DNA from: Deltaproteobacteria bacterium
GTDB lineage: Bacteria > Myxococcota_A > UBA9160 > UBA4427
Assembly: GCA_016713665.1 (NCBI GenBank)
Contig: JADJOR010000011.1
Coordinates: 248,001 to 312,000 of the forward strand
Length of the DNA stretch: 64,000 nt
Reading direction: 5' to 3'
Position numbers and translations under genes: made by a program
The notes under the pieces: generated by a model
Seen by the model: only the letters and a program-made list of their open reading frames with translations
Told to the model about the DNA's origin: nothing
The model's database searches: none
Shown here: positions 26,508 to 35,856 of the stretch, in pieces
Position numbering within the stretch: the first letter of the stretch is position 1
Layout: each line of letters starts with the position of its first letter

Positions 26508-28064
26508 TCAGATCGGCGCGATGCGATCGCGCCAGGGTGCCGCCTCTTCGAGCTGACTCGCGAGACGGAAGAGCGTCGCCTCGTCGGCGAAGCGCGCGGC
26601 GAACTGGACGCCGATCGGCACGCCGGCGGGGGCGTCGGTGTCGGGCGCGGTCCAGTGGAGCGGCACGCTCATCGCCGGCTGGCCCGTGATGTTGAAGAGC
26701 GACGTGAAGCAGGAGGCCGCCGTCGCAGGGCCGACGAACTGCTCCGTCGGCTGCGACAGCGAGAGCGCCCCGAGCTTCGCCGGAATCATCGCCATCGTCG
26801 GCGACAGGATGACGTCGTAGCGCTCCATGAAGCGGCCGAGGACTCGGCTCGCGCCGTGGATCGCGTCCCGCGCCCGGGCGTAGTCCATGCCGCTCGCGGC
26901 CTTCCCGCTCGCGACCGTGGTCCAGCTGACGGCCTCGAGCTCGTCGGCTCGGACCGCGCGGCCGAGCACCTTCTCCCGCGCCGCGACCTTCGCCGCGATG
27001 CCGACGCTCGAGAGCAGACCGAATCCGCGGTAGACCGCCTCGACGTCGAGCTCGGGGCTCGCCTCCTCGACCACGTGGCCGAGGGACGTGCATAACGCGG
27101 CCGCGCGGGCCGCCGCCGCCTCGCATGCCGGATCGACCGGCACGGGGACGACCGCCTGCTTCATCCAGGCGATGCGCAGACGGGCGGGCTTGCGACCGAC
27201 CTCTTCGATGAAGGGCCGCTCCCGGGGCGGCGCAGCATAGGCGTCCCCCGTCGCCGGCCCCTGCACGGCGTCGAGCAGCGCCGCGCTGTCGCGCACGCTG
27301 CGGCTCACGCAGTGGGCCGCCGACATGCCGCCCCAGCCTTCGTAGATCGTCGGGCCGAGCGGGACGCGGCCGCGGCTCGGCTTCAGCCCGAAGAGACCGC
27401 AGGCCGAGGCCGGGATCCGGATCGAGCCGCCGCCATCGGTCGCGTGGGCGGCGGGCACGATGCCCGCCGCGACCGCCGCCGCCGAGCCGCCCGAAGAGCC
27501 GCCGGCGCTGCGGGTCGGATCCCAGGGATTGCGGGTGCGGCCGTGGAGCGCCGACTCGCTCGAAGGCGAGCCGCCGAACTCCGGGCTGTGGGTCTTCCCG
27601 AAGACGACGAGGCCGGCTTCGCGGTAGCGCTCGGTCAGGGTCGAGTCCCGCTCGTGCTTCGCATCGGCGAAGAGCCGCGAGCCTTCGGTCGTGATGGTGC
27701 CGGCCATCGCGATGGCGAGATCCTTCAGCAGGTAGGGCACGCCGGCGAACGGGCCGTCCGGGAGCTTTCGTTTCACGGCCTCGCGGGCGAGCTCGAAATG
27801 GCGGACGACCAGCGCCGTCACCTTCGGGTCGACGGCTTCGGCGCGGGCGATCGCGAGCTCGAGCAGCTCCGCCGGGCTCGCGTCGCCGCGGCGCACGAGG
27901 GCCGCGAGCGACAGGGCGTCGTGGCCGCGGTATTCGGCGAAGCGCGTCGAGGCCGAAGCCTTCGTCCTGGAACCTGCGTCGGCCGCGAGGGCCGGCACGC
28001 TGGCAGCGGCCGCCGCGAATGCGCTCGCCTCGAGGAAGCGGCGGCGGGTCATGGCAAGGTCCAT
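26508..28064 (-). CDS. Amidase-signature-family hydrolase with Tat signal
   Basis: A 518-residue amidase. Residues 5-28 form a twin-arginine signal (TRRRFLEAS then a hydrophobic run ending ALA), so the folded enzyme is probably exported. The Ser-cisSer-Lys triad is complete: Lys114 in YLLKDLA, Ser190 in GGSSGGS and Ser214 in GGGSIRIPA, with the 24-residue Ser-Ser spacing seen in fatty acid amide hydrolase. It hydrolyses a carboxamide; the substrate is unknown. ATG at 28064 has GGAGG upstream; a Met at codon 5 is possible. It converges with the cusF end, 100 bp apart, and reads alone. Confidence 0.93.
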   Translation of the reverse strand: MDLAMTRRRFLEASAFAAAAASVPALAADAGSRTKASASTRFAEYRGHDALSLAALVRRGDASPAELLELAIARAEAVDPKVTALVVRHFELAREAVKRKLPDGPFAGVPYLLKDLAIAMAGTITTEGSRLFADAKHERDSTLTERYREAGLVVFGKTHSPEFGGSPSSESALHGRTRNPWDPTRSAGGSSGGSAAAVAAGIVPAAHATDGGGSIRIPASACGLFGLKPSRGRVPLGPTIYEGWGGMSAAHCVSRSVRDSAALLDAVQGPATGDAYAAPPRERPFIEEVGRKPARLRIAWMKQAVVPVPVDPACEAAAARAAALCTSLGHVVEEASPELDVEAVYRGFGLLSSVGIAAKVAAREKVLGRAVRADELEAVSWTTVASGKAASGMDYARARDAIHGASRVLGRFMERYDVILSPTMAMIPAKLGALSLSQPTEQFVGPATAASCFTSLFNITGQPAMSVPLHWTAPDTDAPAGVPIGVQFAARFADEATLFRLASQLEEAAPWRDRIAPI

Positions 28065-28191
28065 GGCGATCCTCCTGACGATGCGAACCGGGACCCGTCC
28101 GCCCGGCTCGGCGTGCCCCGCGATCGATTCCGATGACGATGTCCGTGCCGTTGCGGATGCATCGCTCGACGCCCCGTCGCGGGCAGAATCC

Positions 28192-29601
28192 TCACCGCGG
28201 CTCGGTGACGACCACGGTCGCGAGGCCCCCTGGCGCGACGTTCACCTGGAACTGTCGCGGCAGCGCCCCCGCCTCGCCGAAGCCGATCTCGACGGTATGG
28301 GCCCCGGCGCGCACGGGCATCCGCATCGCGAGCACGCGCCCCGGCAGCATCGTCCACGATCGCGTATCCGGCCGGTCCGCCGCGACGAGCGCCGCCTCCG
28401 TCGCGAGACCGAGCAGCGCGCCGATCAGGTTGCCGCTGTCACCGCCCGCCTGGCTCCCGGCGATGCGCGCGCCCTCGGCGACCGCCGCCCGCGCGACCAG
28501 TCGACTGATCCCCGCCGCGATGATCCTGGGCTTGTTCCCCTCGAACTCCTGAGCGACCGACGCCCCGAGATTCGTCACCAGCTCGAGGGGCGCCGCCTCG
28601 CCGTCGACCGCGACTGCGACGCTCGAGAGCCCCGAGCCGACGGGCTGGAGCGCCGGAATGACGAGCACCTTGAAGACGCTGTGCTGCAGGACCGACAGAT
28701 CATCGGTCAGGATCGTCCCGGCGATCCCGACCGCGGCGCCGATCGGCATGCGCTCGGGGACCTTGCGCGGCACCCGCCCGACCGCCGTGACGACGAGGAT
28801 CTCGCCCATCGCGGGCTTCTTCGAGCTCGTCTTGCTCCCGGCCCCCGCAGCCGATCCGGCCGGCGCCCCGGTCGGCGCGCCCTGCGCGAGCAGCGCCTCG
28901 ATCCGCGGCCCGCGATAGGGATGCGATTTCGCGAGCCGGTTCACCGGCTCGCGCAGCGACTCGAGGGGCCCCGCGCCGGCCATCGCCTCCTCGTAGTAGC
29001 GAAGCGCCCGGTCGCCCTCGCCGAGCTTCTCGAAGACGACACCGGCCAGATAGGCCCCGAGGCTCGCCGGGCCCGGCGCGTCGACCCCGTTGTTCGAGAG
29101 GTACTCGCGCTGGGTCTGGAAGCGACGCGCCTCGACGGCGGCGCCCTCGAGATCGCCCCGGGCGAGATAGTTGAGGAGATTGATCGCGTTGAGGGCGAGG
29201 CGCTCGGACGGCGGCGCTTTGTACTTTCCCGCGGCGTCGCTGTAGAGATATTTGCCGAGGGCCCCGACCGCTCCGACCCGCATGTCGAGGAGCTCGATCT
29301 CCTGCTCCGCCGCCTGCAGATCGTGGCTGCTCTCGGCGTAGCGCCCGAGGCTCTGCAGGACGATGCCGCGCTCGAGCACGGTCAGCGGATCGTTCGAGCG
29401 CCAACGCTCGGGCAGCTCCTGCTCGGAATCGACGCGCAGCGCCTTGTTCAGGGCCGTGAGCCCGTCGGCGTAGGCCCCCGACTCGACCGCCGTGGTCGCG
29501 GCCTGCATGCGGTCGCTGTAGGTCGCGCAGCCCACTCCGACCCACGCCACTCCGACCCAGGCGAGGGCGGCGAAGAGAAGCGAGCGCGCGGGCCGCGACA
29601 C
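28192..29601 (-). CDS. COG3014-like lipoprotein with TPR-type N-terminal half
   Basis: A 469-residue probable lipoprotein; the signal sequence ends VGVGC at Cys25. Residues 30-230 are helical TPR-like repeats (AYADGLTALNKAL, SLGRYAESSHDL, YLARGDLEGAAVEARRF), followed by a low-complexity linker of Ala/Gly/Ser/Lys (about 240-270). The C-terminal part is a beta-rich domain with a Gly-rich ALLGLATEA helix. This layout matches the uncharacterised COG3014 family, often encoded with LpoB/CsgG-like lipoproteins. It starts with GTG 5 bp after the LpoB-like gene and is the third gene of that operon. A role in peptidoglycan or envelope assembly is inferred only from the neighbours. Confidence 0.85.
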   Translation of the reverse strand: MSRPARSLLFAALAWVGVAWVGVGCATYSDRMQAATTAVESGAYADGLTALNKALRVDSEQELPERWRSNDPLTVLERGIVLQSLGRYAESSHDLQAAEQEIELLDMRVGAVGALGKYLYSDAAGKYKAPPSERLALNAINLLNYLARGDLEGAAVEARRFQTQREYLSNNGVDAPGPASLGAYLAGVVFEKLGEGDRALRYYEEAMAGAGPLESLREPVNRLAKSHPYRGPRIEALLAQGAPTGAPAGSAAGAGSKTSSKKPAMGEILVVTAVGRVPRKVPERMPIGAAVGIAGTILTDDLSVLQHSVFKVLVIPALQPVGSGLSSVAVAVDGEAAPLELVTNLGASVAQEFEGNKPRIIAAGISRLVARAAVAEGARIAGSQAGGDSGNLIGALLGLATEAALVAADRPDTRSWTMLPGRVLAMRMPVRAGAHTVEIGFGEAGALPRQFQVNVAPGGLATVVVTEPR

Positions 29602-29606
29602 GTCGA

Positions 29607-30239
29607 CTAGCGCTCGATCGCCTTGGTGCGGTCGACCTGGTCCTGGAACCGGATCAGGCCGTTCTGGATCTCGAGGACCTGCAGGAAGAGCGAGTACTGC
29701 ACGCGCCGCATCTTGTTGAGCTTCTCGTCGTTGCCGGTGATCTTGCCCGTGAAGAAGTACTGGGCGCCGAGCATGTGGCCGAGCTTCTGGGCCGAGGACG
29801 GATCGAAGATCTCGCCCTGCTGGATCCCGATCTCGCGGGCGAGCTCCTCCTGGCGCGAGCGGTCGACGACGCGGACGGAGCCCGTGTTGACCAGCGCCGT
29901 CTCGATCGCCGAGAGCAGCATCAGCATCTGGTCGTCGAGATGCTGGGTCGTCGCGTTGCGGATCGGCCAGATCGCGACGACGGGCGGGGTCCGGCTCGTC
30001 TTCACCGTCTGCTGCCAGAAGGCCGATGCCTCGAGGCGCTGGAGATAGCCGTCGACCATGAACGTGATGTCGTCGCGGTCGAGGCCCGTGGACATGGCCG
30101 GCCGATCGAGGTCGGGGTTGGCCGTCCCCTCGCCGCCCCGCATCGCGCGCGGCGCGCAGCCGCCCACGACGAGCAGGGTCAGCGCCAGAGAAGAGAGAAG
30201 GAGGGCGAATCGCACACGCTTCGATTGCATCCGGGTCAT
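29607..30239 (-). CDS. lpoB: LpoB-like penicillin-binding-protein activator lipoprotein
   Basis: A 210-residue outer-membrane lipoprotein. The signal peptide has a good lipobox, VGGC at Cys28. The rest matches the PBP-activator LpoB family: PPVVAIWPIRNATTQHLD, the TGSVRVVDRSRQEEL helix and the LGAQYFFTGKI strand. In E. coli LpoB reaches across the periplasm to stimulate PBP1b. Start choice: ATG at 30239 overlaps the stop of the upstream gene by 4 bp, while the ATG at 30230 would not. It is the middle gene of a three-gene minus-strand operon. Confidence 0.9.
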   Translation of the reverse strand: MTRMQSKRVRFALLLSSLALTLLVVGGCAPRAMRGGEGTANPDLDRPAMSTGLDRDDITFMVDGYLQRLEASAFWQQTVKTSRTPPVVAIWPIRNATTQHLDDQMLMLLSAIETALVNTGSVRVVDRSRQEELAREIGIQQGEIFDPSSAQKLGHMLGAQYFFTGKITGNDEKLNKMRRVQYSLFLQVLEIQNGLIRFQDQVDRTKAIER

Positions 30240-30712
30240 CCGAAGAAGCCTCCGATCAGGGCGAAGGGCAGAAAGGCGATGTCGAGGGGAACCGTGAAGA
30301 GGAAGAGCGGGGCCTTGCCGGCGGGCACGATGGTCGACCGCACGAGCGAGCGCGTGATCCCGAAGACGTAGTCGCTGTTCCAGACCTCGCGCTCCTGCTC
30401 GTTGTAGGGCCCGGGCCGTCCCGGATCCGGCGCCGGGTAGCGGGGCTCGAGCTCGCGCGGGGTCGTACCGCCATCCTGGGCGAGGAGGATCGGCTCGGCG
30501 CTGGGATCGGCGACCGGCGCTGCACTCTGCGCGACGGCTGCATCCGCAGAGGCAGCCGCCTCGGGCTCCGCGACCGCGATTCCCGCCCCGCTCGTCGAGG
30601 CGAGTACGAGCAGGATCGAAAGGCCGAGGGCCACGCTTCGACGAGCCGGCCGGGCGACGGCGGCGGCGCCTCGGATCGACCGGGCGGACCGGCATACGCT
30701 TCGAGAACTCAT
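30236..30712 (-). CDS. Hypothetical exported protein, first gene of lpoB-like operon
   Basis: A 158-residue protein of unknown function. A strongly basic N-terminus with a hydrophobic run (about 30-48) looks like a signal peptide. An Ala/Glu/Pro-rich linker follows (about 50-95), then a conserved-looking C-terminus with an NEQEREVWNSDYVFGITRSL segment and a terminal hydrophobic stretch (FLFTVPLDIAFLPFALIGGFFG) that could sit in or on a membrane. ATG at 30712 has GAGGA at good spacing. Translational coupling to the LpoB-like gene suggests a related envelope role. Confidence 0.8.
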   Translation of the reverse strand: MSSRSVCRSARSIRGAAAVARPARRSVALGLSILLVLASTSGAGIAVAEPEAAASADAAVAQSAAPVADPSAEPILLAQDGGTTPRELEPRYPAPDPGRPGPYNEQEREVWNSDYVFGITRSLVRSTIVPAGKAPLFLFTVPLDIAFLPFALIGGFFG

Positions 30713-30922
30713 CGTGATTCCTCCCCATTCTGGACGGGACGCGCCCAATCTAGCCGGCTTCGACCCGCGCTCGCCATGCCGCGGCGTCGCGCGTGGGCCG
30801 TCGCGCCCGACCGGACCGCCGGGCGGCGCGTGAATGCCTCCCCCATTCGTACCCGCATCGCGTAATCTGGGTCCCACGCCCGAGCCCGGTTCCGAGGGTC
30901 GGCGACGCGGAGGAGCTCATCC

Positions 30923-33103
30923 ATGGCGACGGTCCACGATTCCTTCTGTCGGTTCTGTCACGCGGGCTGCGCGATCAAGGTCACGGTCGAGAATGGCCGG
31001 GCCGTCTCCGTGATCGGCGCCAAGGACAACCCGATCTACCACGGTTACACCTGCGCGAAGGGCCGCGCCCTGCCCGAGCAGCACGCGCATCCGGAAAGAC
31101 TCCTCCACTCCCAGAAACGCGGCGCCGACGGGCGCCACCGCCCGATCGCCTCGGGTCAGGCGATGGACGAGATCGCGGAGAAGATCGGGCGCATCGTCGA
31201 GCGCCACGGCCCCCGCTCCGTCGCGCTCTATACGGGCACCTTCTCGCTCCCCTACCCCGCCGCCACGCCGCTGGCCCACGCCTGGCTCGGCTCCCTCGGC
31301 TCGCCGATGCTCTTCACGAGCGCGACGATCGACCAGCCCGGCAAGATGATCGCGCCGGCGCTCCACGGCGTCTGGCAGGGCGGCGCGCGCGACTTCGACA
31401 CGGCGGACGTGTGGATGTTCGTCGGCGCGAATCCGACGATCTCGAAATCGATCGGCATCCCCTGCATGAATCCCGGCAAGCATCTGCACGACGCGGTGCA
31501 GCGGGGCATCCAGCTCGTCATCATCGACCCGCGGCGCAGCGAGCTCGCCCGCGTCGCCGCCGTCCACCTCCAGCCGAAGCCGGGCGAGGATCCGACGATC
31601 CTCGCCGGCATGCTGCGCATCATCCTCGACGAGGGCCTCGGCGATCGCGCCTTCCTCGCCGAGAACGCCCGCGGCCACGAGGCCCTGCGCCGGGCGATCG
31701 AGCCCTTCACCCCCGAATACGTCGAGCGCCGCGCCGACGTCCCGCGCGCCGATCTGCTGCGGGCGGCGCGACTCTACGCATCGTCGAAGAATGGCGGGGC
31801 CAACGCGGGGACGGGACCCAACATGGCGCCCCGTGGCGCGCTGACGGAATACCTGCTGCTCGCTCTCAAGACGGTCTGCGGGCATTACAAGCGCGCCGGC
31901 GAGCGGATCTCGAATCCGAACGTCTTCCAGCCCCGCGCGCGGGCGAAGGCCCAGCCCTCGAGCCCGACGCCCGGCTGGGGATTCGGCGAGAAGATCCGCG
32001 TCCGCAACCTGACCAACACCGCCTCGGGCCTCCCGACCGCGGCGCTCGCCGACGAGATCCTGCTCCCCGGCGACGGTCAGGTCCGCGTGCTGATCAGCGT
32101 CGGCGGCAACCCGATGGCCGCCTGGCCGGATCAGCGCAAGACCTACGAAGCGATGAAGGCCCTCGAGCTCAACATCACCCTCGACATCAAGATGTCGGCG
32201 ACGGCCAAGGTCGCCGACTACGTGATCGCCCCGAAGCTGTCCCTCGAGGTTCCGAGCATCACGCTGCCGACCGAATCGCTGACCCCCTACGCGATGGGCT
32301 ATCCCGCGCCCTACGGCCAGTACAGCCCCGCGATCGTCGCGCCGCCCGCAGGCTCGGACCTGCTCGAAGAATGGGAGTTCTTCTACGGCCTCGCGCAGCG
32401 CATGAACCTGCCGCTCTCGCTGGCTGCCGCCTACGAATGGGGCCCCGATCATGCGGACCCGATCCGAACCCAGCTCGACCTCGAGAAGAAGCCCACGACC
32501 GACGAGCTGCTCGAGATCCTGACGAAGGGCGCGCGCGTCCCCCTCGCCGAGGTCAAGCGCCATCCCGAGGGCCGGATCTTCGAAGACCCGACGGCCCTCG
32601 TCGAGCCGCGCGACGCGAACTGCACCGCCCGCCTCGAGCTCGCCGACGCGACGATGCTCGGCGAGCTCGCCGAGATCGCCACCGAGCCGATCGCCCGCGA
32701 GACCGAGTACGCCTTCCGCCTCGTGAGCCGCAGGCTCCCCGACGTCCACAACTCCGCCGGTCGCGACATCGCGAAGCTCGTGCGCAAGTACAACTACAAC
32801 CCGGCCTTCATGAATCCCACCGACCTCGAGAAGCTCGGCCTCGTCCGCGGCGACGTCGTCGAGATCAGCTCCGACTACGACACCATCCTCGGCGTCGTCG
32901 AGCCCGAGGCCGACATCCGCCTCGGCGTCGTGTCGATGCCGCATTGCTTCGGCGATCTCCCGACCCAGGAGAACGAGCTCAAGGTCCGCGAGATCGGCAG
33001 CAACACGGGACGGCTCTCGCCGGTCGATCGCGACTTCGATCCGTATACGGGGATTCCGCGGATGAGCGCGATTCCGGTCAACGTGGCGCGGGCGCAGGTC
33101 TGA
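30923..33103 (+). CDS. Molybdopterin-dependent oxidoreductase, DMSO-reductase superfamily
   Basis: A 726-residue protein with an N-terminal 4Fe-4S motif (Cys9, Cys12, Cys16, Cys44) and the bis-MGD cofactor domains of the FdhF/NapA/thiosulfate-reductase superfamily, including VIIDPRRSELARVA and the C-terminal YNYNPAFMNPTDLEKLGL molydop-binding domain. No twin-arginine signal, so cytosolic. The expected Cys/Sec/Ser Mo-ligand region reads SATIDQPGKM with no Cys, Sec or Ser at the obvious ligand point. No electron-transfer subunit lies beside it. It is divergent from the lipoprotein operon across 210 bp. Substrate unknown. Confidence 0.92.
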   Translation: MATVHDSFCRFCHAGCAIKVTVENGRAVSVIGAKDNPIYHGYTCAKGRALPEQHAHPERLLHSQKRGADGRHRPIASGQAMDEIAEKIGRIVERHGPRSVALYTGTFSLPYPAATPLAHAWLGSLGSPMLFTSATIDQPGKMIAPALHGVWQGGARDFDTADVWMFVGANPTISKSIGIPCMNPGKHLHDAVQRGIQLVIIDPRRSELARVAAVHLQPKPGEDPTILAGMLRIILDEGLGDRAFLAENARGHEALRRAIEPFTPEYVERRADVPRADLLRAARLYASSKNGGANAGTGPNMAPRGALTEYLLLALKTVCGHYKRAGERISNPNVFQPRARAKAQPSSPTPGWGFGEKIRVRNLTNTASGLPTAALADEILLPGDGQVRVLISVGGNPMAAWPDQRKTYEAMKALELNITLDIKMSATAKVADYVIAPKLSLEVPSITLPTESLTPYAMGYPAPYGQYSPAIVAPPAGSDLLEEWEFFYGLAQRMNLPLSLAAAYEWGPDHADPIRTQLDLEKKPTTDELLEILTKGARVPLAEVKRHPEGRIFEDPTALVEPRDANCTARLELADATMLGELAEIATEPIARETEYAFRLVSRRLPDVHNSAGRDIAKLVRKYNYNPAFMNPTDLEKLGLVRGDVVEISSDYDTILGVVEPEADIRLGVVSMPHCFGDLPTQENELKVREIGSNTGRLSPVDRDFDPYTGIPRMSAIPVNVARAQV

Positions 33104-33243
33104 GGGATCGCTGCAGCCGTGGCGTTGGAGAGCCCATGATCGACTGCGATTCTCGCCGGGGTTTCGCCGGCGCAATCAGCGGGCAGTAGTCGACCAGCAA
33201 TCGGAGCGAGCCCGTCGTCGAGCTCGGCCTGACGATGCCCGAG

Positions 33244-33669
33244 TCACCTTCGTCGTCTGGTCGGCTTCGGCGACCAGACGCGCAAGGAGCAGTGCCGCGC
33301 GGCGAGCTTGAAGTCATTGTCCGTGCTCAACATCGTGAGATCATGGCGAACGCAGAGCTGCGCGAGAACGGCATCGATCGTGCCGACCTGGACACCGGCG
33401 CGGCGGCACGCATTTCGCAGCAGGGCAGCCGCAATGTGGTCGTCCCGGTCGGGCTGGATCAGGGGCAACGCGGCAAATCGCTCGATGATCTGCGCGCTGG
33501 CCTTCGCGCCCGAGAAACCCTGCAGCAATTCCTGAAGCACCAGCCCGGCCGTCACGACGACGTTCGCGCCCGACAGCGCATCCCTCAGTTCCCCCACTTC
33601 GGGCACGGCCGAATCGGCGTCGCGCCGTAACGCGAGAGACCACACGCTCGTATCGACGAACAGGGTCAC
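33244..33669 (-). CDS. vapC: VapC-type PIN-domain toxin
   Basis: A 141-residue PIN-domain ribonuclease. Metal-binding acidic residues are in place: Asp6 (VDTSVW), Glu47 (LQELLQG), Asp99 (TIDAVLAQ) and Asp117/Asp119 (STDNDF). Such toxins cleave RNA, often tRNA or rRNA, and are blocked by the partner antitoxin. The start codon overlaps the antitoxin stop by 4 bp, the standard vapBC layout. The active site looks intact. Confidence 0.93.
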   Translation of the reverse strand: MTLFVDTSVWSLALRRDADSAVPEVGELRDALSGANVVVTAGLVLQELLQGFSGAKASAQIIERFAALPLIQPDRDDHIAAALLRNACRRAGVQVGTIDAVLAQLCVRHDLTMLSTDNDFKLAARHCSLRVWSPKPTRRRR

Positions 33670-33866
33670 TTGCGCGAACGCTCAGACTTGTAATCGAACG
33701 AATCGTCCCACTCGAGCTTGCCCATCAGATCGATGATCTTCCGCTGCTGACGACGAGCGATGAACTCCTGGAGGGCTTTGGTGACGACGGCCTTCTTCGT
33801 TCGCTCTCCGCTGACGGCGACGGCGCGTTCGAGCAGATCCGGATCGATCGCCAGATTGGTTGCCAT
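33666..33866 (-). CDS. vapB: VapB-type antitoxin
   Basis: A 66-residue protein beginning MATNLAIDPDLLERAV, the usual N-terminus of VapB/ribbon-helix-helix-like antitoxins; the C-terminus is acidic and basic (WDDSFDYKSERSRK) and would wrap the toxin. A frame extension to 33896 exists, but ATG at 33866 with AAGGAG upstream gives the family length. It probably binds its own promoter in the 126 bp before the next gene. First gene of the vapBC operon. Confidence 0.9.
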   Translation of the reverse strand: MATNLAIDPDLLERAVAVSGERTKKAVVTKALQEFIARRQQRKIIDLMGKLEWDDSFDYKSERSRK

Positions 33867-33992
33867 GTGCGACTCCTTGCACACGAGTCTACACACCCGA
33901 GCCGAACCTGTCAGCGCGGATTCCTCGACGAGATCCGCTCGGAGGGCCCGAGGAGCGGGCCGTTGCGGAACGAGGCGAATCTGCGCCCCGCC

Positions 33993-35585
33993 TCAATCCC
34001 CCGGCGCGTACACCGGCGCGAGCCCGAGCTCCTTCGCCACCTCCGTCGCACAGCCCGCCCCGGGCAGGAACGTGACGCCCGGACCCGGATGGCACGAAGA
34101 GCCGCAGAGGTAGAGGCCCGGGATCGGCGTGCGATGGGCCGATCCCGGAACGAGCGCGCGGCGGCCGAGCATCTGGTCGGCGTGCAGCAGGCCGTGGGTG
34201 AAGTCGCCGCCGGTCGCGCCCTGCATCGTCGCGAAGTGGTCCGAGGAGAAGATCGCGGCCTCGACGATCAGCTTGCGGATGCCGGGATAGACCTGCTCGA
34301 TCCGGTTCAGGATCCGCTCCTTCATCTCGTCGCGGAGCTTGCCGCGCAGCTCCTTCGGCGCCTCGCAGGGGAAGTAGAAGCCGTAGATCGTGGCGATGTG
34401 CTGGCCGTCGGGCGCGACGCTCGGGTCGATCACGCTCGGGATCTGCATCGCGAAGGGCGGCTGATTCGGGAGATCGCCCGCCGCGCAGGCCTCGAAGCTC
34501 TTCTGCAGCTCGCGCGGATTCGTGAAGCTCCCGATGCTGAAGCGCGTGAGCGGGTCGGCGTTCAGCGCGCCGTAGGCCGGCGCGAAGCGCGGGAGACCGC
34601 TCAGCTTGAGCAGCATGTGGACGTAGGCGCCGCGATGGTCGATCGCGGCGATCTCCCGGCGCGTCGCGTCGGGGACGTGGTCGGCTTCGACGAGGCGCAG
34701 CAGCGTCGACGTCTTGTCGAGGTTCGAGAGGACGGTGCGCGCCCGGATCGTCTCGCCGTTGCGGAGGACCACCCCCGTCGCGCGCCCTTCCTCGACGAGA
34801 ATCCGGGCGACCTGAGCCCCGAGCCGGACCTCACCGCCCTTGTCCTCGATCGAGCGCTGCAGCGCCTCCGACAGCGCGCCGATGCCCCCGCGCACGCGCT
34901 TCATGAGGCCGCCGGCGTCGTTGGGCGAGAGGGTGTAGATGAGGCAGAAGGCGCTGCCCGGCGTGTAGGGGCCCTTGTAGGTCGACTGCACGGCGGCGAA
35001 GGCGAGCTGACTGCGCAGCGGTCGATGCCGGACCTCGTCGGGGAAGAAGCGATCGATCAGGTCCATCGCGCTCCCGCGGAAGGTCAGCTCGAGCTGCTCG
35101 CGGCGCTTCGCGTCGGGCGCGTTCGCGATCAGCGTGTCGAGATCCTCGGGCAGCGTCCCGGCGCGGTAGCGCGCGATCACCCGCGCGGGGTAGCGCGTGA
35201 AGGCGACGAGGCGCGCGAAGCCGACGAGCGCGCGCGTCCCGCAGCGTCGCCAGACGTTCCAGGCCATCCGCGCCGGATTCGCGAAGAAGGGCACGGCCGG
35301 ATCGCCGGGATCGGCGATCGTCACCGACATGATCGGCAGGTCGAGCAGCTCGACGCCGTAGCGCTCGAGCTCGAGCGCCTCCTTGAGCCCCTTGGCCAGG
35401 GGAAACAGGAGCGAGGCCCCGACGTCGTTGCGGCAGCCGTTCAGGATCTCCCGCGTCCCCGCCATGCCCCCGACGAAGCGGTTCTTCTCGAGCACCACGA
35501 CCCGCAGCCCCTGCCTCGCGAGCAGGGCGCCGGCGGCGAGGCCGTTGTGGCCGGCACCGACGATCACGACATCGGGATTCGACAT
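33993..35585 (-). CDS. Phytoene-desaturase-like FAD-dependent oxidoreductase
   Basis: A 530-residue flavoprotein. The N-terminal dinucleotide motif VVIVGAGHNGLAAG (residues 6-19) binds FAD, followed by the LEKNRFVGGMAGT block. The C-terminal signature GLYLCGSSCHPGPGV with PGAGCATE matches the CrtI/NAD(P)-FAD oxidoreductase group. It may dehydrogenate or isomerise an isoprenoid or other lipid; no other carotenoid gene is present. ATG at 35585 has GGAGGA upstream; longer frames to 36041 overlap the divergent regulator and were rejected. The intergenic region to the TetR gene contains a palindromic operator, suggesting it is a TetR target. Confidence 0.93.
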   Translation of the reverse strand: MSNPDVVIVGAGHNGLAAGALLARQGLRVVVLEKNRFVGGMAGTREILNGCRNDVGASLLFPLAKGLKEALELERYGVELLDLPIMSVTIADPGDPAVPFFANPARMAWNVWRRCGTRALVGFARLVAFTRYPARVIARYRAGTLPEDLDTLIANAPDAKRREQLELTFRGSAMDLIDRFFPDEVRHRPLRSQLAFAAVQSTYKGPYTPGSAFCLIYTLSPNDAGGLMKRVRGGIGALSEALQRSIEDKGGEVRLGAQVARILVEEGRATGVVLRNGETIRARTVLSNLDKTSTLLRLVEADHVPDATRREIAAIDHRGAYVHMLLKLSGLPRFAPAYGALNADPLTRFSIGSFTNPRELQKSFEACAAGDLPNQPPFAMQIPSVIDPSVAPDGQHIATIYGFYFPCEAPKELRGKLRDEMKERILNRIEQVYPGIRKLIVEAAIFSSDHFATMQGATGGDFTHGLLHADQMLGRRALVPGSAHRTPIPGLYLCGSSCHPGPGVTFLPGAGCATEVAKELGLAPVYAPGD

Positions 35586-35721
35586 GGAGACTCCTCCTCG
35601 GGCCAGGGCGGTCCGTGCGCGACGCACGGGCGCTGCACGGGCGCTACACGGGCTTCGGTCCACGGGGGTCGCCCTTCCGCGATCCACACGACCGAAGCCG
35701 ATGCTCCACCGGTAGCAACCG

Positions 35722-35751
35722 TTGAAACAAGAGACAAGATTCGTATCTTGT
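35722..35751 (+). promoter_or_regulatory. Candidate promoter with overlapping TetR operator
   Basis: An 18 bp inverted repeat, ACAAGAT-TCGT-ATCTTGT, spans 35734-35751 in an AT-rich island of a very GC-rich region. It overlaps a sigma70-like promoter reading toward the TetR gene: TTGAAA at 35722-35727, 16 bp spacer, TATCTT at 35744-35749. It lies between the divergent flavoprotein and TetR genes. TetR repressors bind such short palindromes and usually block both divergent promoters; binding by this TetR is inferred. Confidence 0.7.
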
Positions 35752-35856
35752 TCGCCAGCGTGGATCCGATCGGACGGGCGGAATCGCGTAGAGTCGACGG
35801 CATCCTCGGGGTCGATCGAGGCGGTGGACGCAGTGGACGAAGGGGGGACGGGCGAC

